A DNA stretch of 7,945 nt from the NCBI GenBank assembly GCA_026392325.1, contig JAPLCH010000209.1, positions 1 through 7,945 of the forward strand. Reading direction: 5' to 3'. Both the position numbers and the translations under genes were made by a program. A model generated the notes under the pieces. It was not told the origin of the DNA, ran no database searches, and saw only the letters and a program-made list of their open reading frames with translations. This document shows, piece after piece, positions 1-6,004 of the stretch (position 1 is its first letter; each line of letters begins with the position of its first letter). The stretch is from Solirubrobacterales bacterium (GTDB lineage: Bacteria > Actinomycetota > Thermoleophilia > Solirubrobacterales > Solirubrobacteraceae).

Positions 1-3
1 CTG

Positions 4-10
4 CTCCTTT
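4..10 (-). promoter_or_regulatory. Shine-Dalgarno sequence of a gene starting beyond the left edge
   Basis: Read on the minus strand, the last bases before the window edge are AAAGGAGCAG, containing a strong AAAGGAG ribosome binding site. The matching start codon would lie a few bases outside the window, so an unseen minus-strand gene follows the metallopeptidase gene. Its product cannot be inferred from here. The purine-rich core is seen directly; that it is used is inference. Confidence 0.55.
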
Positions 11-48
11 ATCAAAGTGATGTTATTACTTTTAATCTTGTACGAAGT

Positions 49-76
49 AGCGTAGCACCCGAACGCGCGTTCGCAA
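49..76 (-). promoter_or_regulatory. Candidate sigma-70-type promoter for the off-window gene
   Basis: On the minus strand, TTGCGA (76 down to 71) and TACGCT (54 down to 49) are separated by 16 bases. The first matches four of six bases of the TTGACA -35 consensus and the second fits the actinobacterial TANNNT -10 pattern. Transcription would start around 40-43, giving a short AT-rich leader that ends in the AAAGGAG at 10-4. The promoter lies downstream of the metallopeptidase stop, so the next gene may have its own transcription start. These are weak consensus matches and could arise by chance. Confidence 0.35.
60..73. repeat. 14-bp perfect palindrome, possible operator
   Basis: CGAACGCGCGTTCG is identical to its own reverse complement over all 14 bases. 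It covers most of the spacer and part of the -35 element of the candidate minus-strand promoter, which is where a dimeric repressor would bind. It has no loop and no following T-run, so it is a poor intrinsic terminator. A palindrome this long is expected about once in 15 kb by chance, so position rather than existence is the argument for function. Confidence 0.3.
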
Positions 77-103
77 CCCATGCAACGCGATCTGTGCCTA
101 ACT

Positions 104-1168
104 TCACAGAGCGGCGTTTTGACGATCAAGCCAGAGCCCGGGGTTCTCAATCTCCCCTGCGGACGGCAGAGCAGCCGGCTCAACCCAAACCCTGTTCAGC
201 CCATCAACTCCAGAGGCGGCCACAACCGCATCGCAGAACCGTCGTCCCTGCTCGTACTGGCGCATCTTCATCTCCATGCCCAGAAGCCTGCTCACGACCC
301 GCCACAGCGGATTGGGCGCCTGTCGTCGGACCGACATTGAAGCGCGGAGCTGTGCGAGCGACGGAATGGCCTGCGCGCCTGCGGCGTCCATCACATGCTC
401 AGCATGTCCTTCAATCACGGACATCGCTGCCTGCATCCGCCCCACCAGCTCATGCTGGCGTTCATCCAGCATCAGAGCAAACGGGTCTCGCCCGGAGAGC
501 GTGCGGCCAGCGCGCCCGGCTGCAGCACGGGCAACATCCAGCAGTGGTCGCTTGGCCGTTGGGGTCGCGTCAGACAGGGAGCCAAGGAGATCCGCTGCCA
601 TGCCACCCATATAGCCGCGCAGCCAGGGAACAGAGGCGAACTGAACCGCGTGAGTGACCTCATGGATTGCAACCCAACGAAGGAAGTCCTCTGGTGGAGA
701 ACCAAACGAGGCGGTCGCCCCGGAAATATTGGGCCCGACAAGAAGCAGTCTTGGCTCTGGATCAACCACCTGCGGTATCAGTGGAATGTCGTACTGCCCG
801 AGCACTCGACGGGACAGCACTCCCAAGACAAGCCCGGCCTCCAAAGTCACGGTTGCTGCCACAAGAAGGTTTGGGGATTTGGCCTTTCCCCTATCCGTGC
901 CCGTCGTCGTTGGCACCCGCTCGCTCAAACCGGAAACCGCCGCGTCCAACATCGGCCCCATGGAAAGCGTGTTTGCGTGAACCCACTCAGCCCTGCTGAC
1001 CACCTCACCCGCTGGCACTCTGGGTCCGCCAGTCATCAGTGTGTAGCCACGGACCCGCTCCTCCGACTCAAGAACCAGCTCACGGGCCAAGCTCTCATCA
1101 ATCGCAGTGCCCGCTGGCTCTCCACCCACACGACCCGCGATGTAACGGGCGACGCGCCAGTCGATCAT
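104..1168 (-). CDS. Zincin-like metallopeptidase, DUF2342/Zincin_2 family (F420-biosynthesis-associated type)
   Basis: The 354-residue product carries the zinc-protease motif HEVTH at residues 169-173, within the family-typical AIHEVTHAVQF. H169 and H173 should bind zinc and E170 should be the general base. The downstream segment EGHAEHVMD (253-261) matches the conserved stretch expected to give the third, acidic ligand (E253 or E257). The N-terminus MIDWRVARYIAGRV fits the subset of this actinobacterial family named for co-occurrence with coenzyme F420 biosynthesis. No substrate is established for the family. I see no signal peptide or membrane segment, so the protein is probably cytoplasmic. 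The ATG overlaps the phosphatase stop by one base (TGATG at 1170-1166). There is no convincing Shine-Dalgarno sequence, so translation is probably coupled to the upstream gene. Length is normal for the family. Family assignment is firm; physiological role is unknown. Confidence 0.92.
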   Translation of the reverse strand: MIDWRVARYIAGRVGGEPAGTAIDESLARELVLESEERVRGYTLMTGGPRVPAGEVVSRAEWVHANTLSMGPMLDAAVSGLSERVPTTTGTDRGKAKSPNLLVAATVTLEAGLVLGVLSRRVLGQYDIPLIPQVVDPEPRLLLVGPNISGATASFGSPPEDFLRWVAIHEVTHAVQFASVPWLRGYMGGMAADLLGSLSDATPTAKRPLLDVARAAAGRAGRTLSGRDPFALMLDERQHELVGRMQAAMSVIEGHAEHVMDAAGAQAIPSLAQLRASMSVRRQAPNPLWRVVSRLLGMEMKMRQYEQGRRFCDAVVAASGVDGLNRVWVEPAALPSAGEIENPGLWLDRQNAAL

Positions 1169-1990
1169 CAGGAAGCTGGACGGTTGGCCACAGCAAGCGC
1201 AACAGCCAACGACGCCTCACAGCGCCCAGCTGTAACCGGCGCGTGTCCGACAAGGTCAATCGGTGCGCCAAGCGGCTTGTCGAACCCTGGAAAGCAGACA
1301 AGGCCACCGGCCTCTGTAACCACAAGAAGTGCGGCAGCAGCGTCAATTGAGCGACACTTCTTGAGCGAAACCATTGCGTCATAACGGCCAGCTGCCACCT
1401 GGCAGAGAGTGACGGCAATGGCACCCAAAGCCCGCACGCGGTAGGTGGCCACCTTCAAGGCCTCGGCAGCGCCGGCCAGATAACGCGGATCCGCCGATTC
1501 AACCCCAAACACCTCGAGATGCCCGGTCTCTCTGAAGCGAGCCGCGACGGTCGGATCCAATGGTTTCCCATTGAGCGTGGCGCCCTGTCCCTTCACAGCC
1601 ACCCACTCTTCTCGCGAATGAAGGTCGTAGACAAAACCGAAGACCACATCATCAAGCGTCCAGCCTGTCGCCACCGCAACCGAGAGCGCACATGGGCCTC
1701 CAGCGCGCTTGGCATTGAGAGACCCATCAATCGGATCAATTACCACGACAAGCTCGCGCGAGCCAAAGGCCACCTCGCCCCGCTCCTCCGCCAGAGCAGT
1801 GAACTCCAATCCGGAAGCGTTGAGCAGTCGCAGCTGGGCGAACACACAGTCCTCCGCCAGTTCGTCAATCACGAGAGTTCGGTCGCCACCCTCTCCCAGA
1901 CCAACGACAACAGCACGGTCAACGGTCGTGGCGTAATCTTCAACCCGTCTTTTGCCGATTTCTCGGGGTGGAATTGAGTTGCCACAACAT
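1168..1990 (-). CDS. Inositol monophosphatase family protein (SuhB/FIG superfamily); 5' end uncertain
   Basis: This is a Mg2+-dependent sugar-phosphate phosphatase of the inositol monophosphatase superfamily. The signature IDPIDGSLNAKR is encoded around 1740-1705, preceded by the acidic EERGE segment. The second metal-binding region, SIDAAAALLVVTEAGG, lies near 1350-1303. An N-terminal GEGGDRTLVIDELAED block, conserved in the family, begins near 1893. Exact substrate (inositol phosphate, fructose bisphosphate or other) cannot be read from sequence. The gene is the first of a coupled pair with the metallopeptidase. The start is a problem. Homology seems to begin near REIGKRRVEDY (about 1962), but no ATG, GTG or TTG lies in frame between TTG 2052 and GTG 1872. 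TTG 2052 would overlap the divergent helicase gene, and GTG 1872 would cut off the conserved GEGGD block. An ATG at 1990 is well placed but one base out of frame; removing one C from the CCCC run near 1968-1965 would join it. I used 1990 as the boundary. Family call firm, start not. Confidence 0.85.
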
Positions 1991-4900
1991 TTTTTTGACG
2001 CACCACTGCGGTGAGGTTTTTCAGCGCGAAGCTGTCGAGGACCGTTCCCCAAGATTGGTGGTTCGGGGCCCAGCCGGCAGCGGACGCACGACGATCCTGG
2101 TGGAACGCTTTGGCTCACTCGTAAAGGAAGACGTCGCGCCGGAAGCGATCCTCGTCTTGACCCGTACTGAGGAGCAGGCTGACCTTCTGCGGCCACGCCT
2201 TGAGGAAACGCTTCAACTGCCATGGGAAGAGCTTGCTGTGCTCGGAACGATCGGCCTCGCCGTCCGAGTCCTCACGCAAGCCGGCCTCGAAGCCGGCCTC
2301 GACCCCGACGTTGCGGTCATGACCGCAGCGGACCGCCTGGCCCTGCTGGGTGACGCAATGGACACGCTTACCCTTGAAGCCCACGACCTTGGCCGCGACC
2401 CGATCGTCCTGCTTGGTTCACTCGTAGAGCGGATCGACCGCCTCGAGGAAGAGTCAGTCGGCGTAGAGGCGTTCAGTAACTGGGCCGCTGCACTTCCCAC
2501 AAGCACGGAACAGGAGCGCGCTGCAGCTGAGCGGGAGCAGGAATTTGCAGCCGTCTGGCGTGCCCATGACCGATTCTTGGCTGAGCGCGGATCCCGCTCC
2601 GGCCCTGGCGCGGTCCGCGACGCTGTCGCCCTCTTGGAGCGGAACGCTTCGGTCCGGGAAAGGTTCAGCACTTCCTTTGCCCATGTTCTGGCGGACGGAG
2701 TTGAGGACTTCGACCACGCTGCCTGGCGATTGGTGGAACTGCTCGGATTTGACCATGGGACGCTTGCCGTGTTCAGCAACCCAGATGAGGGAACGCGACG
2801 TCTCCGGGGTGCTTTTGACACGCACCTCTCCCAGATGGAGAGCCTTGACCCTGCTCCTACCGTCATGGTGCTCAGTGAGACACACCGTCGCCCGGAGACA
2901 GTTGAGTTCTGGCAGGCAACGACTGAGCGTGCGCAAGCCCAGGCGGTTGCAGCTGAGGTTGAGCGGCTGATCCTCAAGGAGGGCGTGAAGCCCAACCAGA
3001 TCGGCGTGATCGTTGACTCTGCGACCCGTGACGCGCCAGCGATTGAGGTCGCGCTTGAAGAACGTGCAGTGCCAAACCGGGTGAACTCGGGGCAGGCCTT
3101 CTTCCAGCGGGCGGAGATCCGTGACCTGCTGGCCTGGCTCCGCCTGCTTGTGGACCCGATGGACGGGGCCGCTGTCGCCCGGGCACTTGCACGGCCACCC
3201 ATCGGCTTGGGTTCGGCTGACATCGCACGCTGTTCTCAGATTGCCCGCAAGAGAAAGATCGACCTCGTGAAGGGCGCGTCGGCCGCAACCGAGTCTCCCC
3301 AGGTTCCTCCTGAAGCCAGGGACAAACTCCATGCCTTCGTCCGCCTTCATCGCAGGGCAGCGCGCGCGATTGACGCACTTGGACCAGACCTCTTCGTCCA
3401 CCGTTTGATCGAACGGCTTGGACTTCGCACGTCCCTTGCGTACGCGGCATCTCCTCAGGCAGCAGAGCGCCTGAGGGCGCTGGCCGTGTTCGGTGAGATC
3501 GCGGCAGCCCATGTAAGACGCGACCCGCAGGCAACAGCCCGGGACTTTGCACGGCACATCACAGCCATCGCTCGTGCAGGATTCGCCGACCTTGGGGTGC
3601 CACTTCCAGGTGGTGACTACCCGGCGGTTGAAATCATCGCGGCCGATTCATTGCGAGACCGGGAGTGGGAACATGTCTTTGTCGTGGGCTTGGACACGGG
3701 TCGCAGGCCGAACGCGACCCGCCAACCGGCCGAGCCCCTTCCTCAAGCCCTCCTCCCAGAGGCCCTTCCAGCCCAGAGCCTCAACGCTACTGCAGTGGTT
3801 GTCGGCAACCTCTTCGGAATCGCTACAAGCCGTGCGACGAAGCGCCTCGTTCTCTCCCACTCCCGGACTGGCCCGCGCGGCGACGCACTCCACCCATCGA
3901 GAGAAGCCGAGGCACTCCGCGAGGAGCTTGGAGCCAAGTGGGAAGAGCGGGAAACGGAACTCTTTGCCCCGGGGGAGACGATTAATGCGACGTACAAGAT
4001 CCTCCGGGATGAACTGCTTGAAGTGGTTGAGACAACAGGAAGCTCCATGTTGGAAATGCGGTTGGATACTGGCGCCGAGGTAGACAAGGCCGTTGTGCGT
4101 TTCCTTGAGCTGCTGAAGCTCTCAGCCCTCGCCGGCAGGCACGATGGTCACGCAGCTGAAGAGTCACTCGCCGCTGTCAACGAACGGATCCGCTCTGTCG
4201 CGACCGAGTCACAGAGAGAGGCGCTTGAGCTGTCTCCGCTTGACTCGTACATCTCCGATGCTGACAGGGGAGACAAGGATCGCGACCGAGCGGTCGCAGC
4301 AAAGACAGAGCCATCCCTGGAGGCTTTCCTGCCCCGTCGGGGCGAAGGGCTTGCCTTGTCAGCAGGAGACCTCGAGACCTACAGGACTTGCCCTCTGCGT
4401 TACAAGTTCTCACGTGTCATGCGAGTCCCTCAGGACCCAACGATTGCCCAGAGGTTCGGGATCGTCGTGCATCAGGTTCTGGAGCGTTGGCATCGCGGTG
4501 AGGGTGGTTCAGAGCTTGAACTCCTGAGCTTGCTTGACCGCAGCTGGAGACGATCCGGGCTTGGCGAAGGCGAGCGCGAGAAGCAGCTCAAGGTGAAAGC
4601 CAAGGACGCGCTCATCCGTTACCACGCGCGTGACTTGGAGCGGGACGCACAAGCCAAGTGGATTGAAAGGTCGTTCTCTTTCCGCGTCGGGCCACACATT
4701 GTTCGAGGTCGAGTTGACCGCGTTGACGAACTCGGTTCCGGCGAGTTCGAACTGATCGACTACAAGACCTCATTCCCCAAAACAGTCGAAGAGCTCCGGG
4801 ACGACATCCAGCTGACGATTTACGCCATCGGAGCAAATGACGCCTGGGAGCTGGAAGCGACCCGTCGCTCCTACTGGTACGTGCTTGATGACGAGCGGAC

Positions 4901-5054
4901 CGAGGTCCCAGGTGATGTCAACCGCGAACAGATGGAAGAAACCGTCCACAAGGTTGCAGAGGGAATCCTGAGCCAAGACTTCGAACCGTCGCCGTCTTAC
5001 AGCGCGTGCTCATGGTGCGATTGGCGGCTGGCCTGCCCAGCAGCCGAGCGCTGA
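1968..5054 (+). CDS. UvrD-like helicase / PD-(D/E)XK nuclease with degenerate motor (AddB/AdnA-like)
   Basis: The 1028-residue protein has an N-terminal superfamily-1A helicase region (about 15-640), a variable linker and a C-terminal RecB-like nuclease (about 797-1028), the plan of AddB and AdnA DNA-end-resection subunits. A Q-motif FQREAV (18-23) precedes a Walker A-like GPAGSGRT (34-41), whose usual lysine is R40. Motif II reads LADGVED (241-247) instead of DExQD. Motif III reads NPDEGTRRLRGAF (261-273), with E264 for the usual Gln. The 2A-domain block FFQRAEIRDLLAWLRLL (378-394) is good. Motif V (about 554-572) is unrecognisable, while motif VI keeps TSRATKRL (620-627). The nuclease looks intact: H835, D917, D931 and K933 (DYK), Q948 and Y952, plus four Fe-S cysteines C808, C1014, C1017 and C1023. 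It probably binds DNA and cuts it, perhaps beside an active motor encoded elsewhere; no partner gene is adjacent. GTG 1968 is the longest start; TTG 1974 or 1995 would also keep the Q-motif. No clear Shine-Dalgarno sequence supports any of them. The gene diverges from the phosphatase. Confidence 0.9.
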   Translation: MELSCHNIFLTHHCGEVFQREAVEDRSPRLVVRGPAGSGRTTILVERFGSLVKEDVAPEAILVLTRTEEQADLLRPRLEETLQLPWEELAVLGTIGLAVRVLTQAGLEAGLDPDVAVMTAADRLALLGDAMDTLTLEAHDLGRDPIVLLGSLVERIDRLEEESVGVEAFSNWAAALPTSTEQERAAAEREQEFAAVWRAHDRFLAERGSRSGPGAVRDAVALLERNASVRERFSTSFAHVLADGVEDFDHAAWRLVELLGFDHGTLAVFSNPDEGTRRLRGAFDTHLSQMESLDPAPTVMVLSETHRRPETVEFWQATTERAQAQAVAAEVERLILKEGVKPNQIGVIVDSATRDAPAIEVALEERAVPNRVNSGQAFFQRAEIRDLLAWLRLLVDPMDGAAVARALARPPIGLGSADIARCSQIARKRKIDLVKGASAATESPQVPPEARDKLHAFVRLHRRAARAIDALGPDLFVHRLIERLGLRTSLAYAASPQAAERLRALAVFGEIAAAHVRRDPQATARDFARHITAIARAGFADLGVPLPGGDYPAVEIIAADSLRDREWEHVFVVGLDTGRRPNATRQPAEPLPQALLPEALPAQSLNATAVVVGNLFGIATSRATKRLVLSHSRTGPRGDALHPSREAEALREELGAKWEERETELFAPGETINATYKILRDELLEVVETTGSSMLEMRLDTGAEVDKAVVRFLELLKLSALAGRHDGHAAEESLAAVNERIRSVATESQREALELSPLDSYISDADRGDKDRDRAVAAKTEPSLEAFLPRRGEGLALSAGDLETYRTCPLRYKFSRVMRVPQDPTIAQRFGIVVHQVLERWHRGEGGSELELLSLLDRSWRRSGLGEGEREKQLKVKAKDALIRYHARDLERDAQAKWIERSFSFRVGPHIVRGRVDRVDELGSGEFELIDYKTSFPKTVEELRDDIQLTIYAIGANDAWELEATRRSYWYVLDDERTEVPGDVNREQMEETVHKVAEGILSQDFEPSPSYSACSWCDWRLACPAAER
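2278..2301 (+). repeat. 12-bp perfect tandem duplication within the helicase gene
   Basis: AAGCCGGCCTCG occurs twice head to tail (2278-2289 and 2290-2301). It is a multiple of three, so the frame is kept, and it produces the repeated peptide AGLEAGLD near residues 105-112, in the helicase 1A/1B region. It looks like a recent slippage duplication or a harmless loop extension. No function is suggested. Confidence 0.7.
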
Positions 5055-5067
5055 CGAAACTCGAGCC

Positions 5068-5940
5068 TCAGGCCTCATCGCCAGCATCGCGCTGGCGCAG
5101 GAACCGCTGAACATCGCGTTCGATCGAATCACCGGTGGGAATCTCTTCCTCCCCATCATTCTCCTCTGCGGCAGCCTCTTCAAGCTGTTCCACAAACCCA
5201 CGAAGGTCCGAGTCATGCTGGACGGCCTGCTCAACTTGCCGCTCCTGCTCGACAGCATCGGACTCCAACGCCTCCGCATCCACAATCACGCCAGTGAGTG
5301 ATTCCATCCGCCGTACAAGGGCCAGCGCCGCCTTCGGATTGGGCATCGCCGCTATGTAATGCGGTACTGCAGCCCAAAGGCTGACTGAGGGGATGCCGGC
5401 CCGAGAGCACGAGTAGTGAAGCGCGGATGTGATTCCAGCCGGGCCTTCGTAGTTGGAAGGCACCAAACCCAGCCGCTCAGAAAGGGCCGGGTCAGATGCA
5501 GAACCGGCGATCGGAACGGGGTGCGTGTGTGGAACATCCGCCAGGAACGCCCCGAGTGTCACAACCATGGAGCAGCCGAGCGTCTCGGCAAGTTCCACAA
5601 GCGTCTCGCAGTACCTGCGCCAGGAGAGCGCGGGCTCTGGTCCGGAAACGACGATCAGGTCACGCGGAGCGCGGGGAGAGAACACCTCGCTCAGCGTTGT
5701 CGCCGGCCAGACAAGCTCCCGGACTTCACCGTCCACAAGTCGGATTGTCGGTCGCGTCTCACGAAGGTCAAGAAAGGGCTCCATCTCAATCCGCGCGAAC
5801 TCGTTTCCACCGAAGCTGTCCACAATCGCATTGACTGCAAGGCTGGCGGAGTCCCCAGCGTCATTCCAACCGTCAAATGCGCACACCATTGCTGGCGCTC
5901 TGAGTCCCGACGGTCGATGATCCCACTGGACTGAATCCAT
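5068..5940 (-). CDS. PAC2 family protein (proteasome assembly chaperone-like fold)
   Basis: The 290-residue product matches actinobacterial PAC2 proteins. It has an N-terminal AMVCAFDGWNDAGDSASLAV (the family's F-x-GWNDAG block, residues about 17-36). A central VVTLGAFLADVPHTHPVPI stretch and a SNYEGPAGITSALHYSC segment are typical of the nucleoside-phosphorylase-like core, and SLWAAVPHYIAAMPNPKAAL follows. The C-terminal 70 residues are strongly acidic and helical-looking and end in IERDVQRFLRQRD, a tail common in the actinobacterial members. Eukaryotic relatives chaperone 20S proteasome assembly; the bacterial function is unsettled. I see no signal peptide or membrane segment, so it should be cytosolic. 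I chose ATG 5940 over the adjacent GTG 5943 because it sits 7 bases after a -10-like element, suggesting a leaderless message; there is no Shine-Dalgarno sequence. The 3' end faces the helicase-nuclease gene across 13 bp. Family call is firm, role is not. Confidence 0.92.
   Translation of the reverse strand: MDSVQWDHRPSGLRAPAMVCAFDGWNDAGDSASLAVNAIVDSFGGNEFARIEMEPFLDLRETRPTIRLVDGEVRELVWPATTLSEVFSPRAPRDLIVVSGPEPALSWRRYCETLVELAETLGCSMVVTLGAFLADVPHTHPVPIAGSASDPALSERLGLVPSNYEGPAGITSALHYSCSRAGIPSVSLWAAVPHYIAAMPNPKAALALVRRMESLTGVIVDAEALESDAVEQERQVEQAVQHDSDLRGFVEQLEEAAAEENDGEEEIPTGDSIERDVQRFLRQRDAGDEA
5079..5097. terminator. Hairpin at the convergent gene junction, possible bidirectional terminator without U-tract
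   Basis: CGCCAGC (5079-5085) and GCTGGCG (5091-5097) form a perfect 7-bp GC-rich stem around a 5-base loop. The hairpin sits 25 bp beyond the helicase stop codon and inside the last codons of the PAC2 gene. No run of T follows on either strand, so it is not a classical intrinsic terminator. It could still stall or process the helicase transcript, or it may be an accident of high-GC coding sequence. Confidence 0.25.
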
Positions 5941-5947
5941 CACGACA

Positions 5948-5975
5948 AAGGTAGCCGATGGTGGCGATCAGACAA
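5948..5975 (-). promoter_or_regulatory. Candidate leaderless promoter of the PAC2 gene
   Basis: In the 64-bp gap between the FN3-protein stop and the PAC2 ATG, the minus strand shows TTGTCT (5975-5970), a 16-base spacer and TACCTT (5953-5948). TACCTT fits the actinobacterial TANNNT -10 element. Only 7 bases separate it from the ATG at 5940, the spacing expected when transcription begins on the start codon itself. The absence of a Shine-Dalgarno sequence upstream of the ATG agrees with leaderless translation. A better -35 match, TTGACG at 5984-5979, is 25 bases from this -10 and is badly spaced. Confidence 0.45.
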
Positions 5976-6004
5976 GGGCGTCAACCGACCGCGGTGGCCG
6001 AGTC

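Noticed and set aside
395..1384. Long open frame of 329 codons on the plus strand across the metallopeptidase and phosphatase genes
   Set aside because: Antisense to two well-supported coding regions; the translation has no recognisable domain and the composition of a high-GC shadow frame.
1991..2223. N-terminal extension of the phosphatase frame up to ATG 2223
   Set aside because: It would overlap about 250 bases of the helicase, including Walker A. The translated extension is R/G/P/S-rich and unlike the N-termini of the family.
2213..3223. 336-codon Ser/Arg-rich minus-strand frame within the helicase gene
   Set aside because: Low-complexity S/R/A composition is the usual antisense shadow; no ribosome binding site and no domain.
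2454..3557. 367-codon minus-strand frame inside the helicase gene
   Set aside because: Opposite a frame with clear helicase motifs; Cys/Arg/Leu-rich translation without motifs, typical of antisense reading of GC-rich sequence.
5453..5920. 155-codon plus-strand frame over the PAC2 gene
   Set aside because: Shadow of a confident PAC2 coding sequence; Ser/Arg-rich with no motif.
5979..5984. TTGACG on the minus strand as the -35 of the PAC2 promoter
   Set aside because: A good hexamer, but 25 bases from the only reasonable -10; the 16-base-spaced TTGTCT fits better.
5988..5995. ACCGCGGT palindrome between the FN3 and PAC2 genes
   Set aside because: Only 8 bp, with no loop and no T-run; expected many times by chance in GC-rich DNA.
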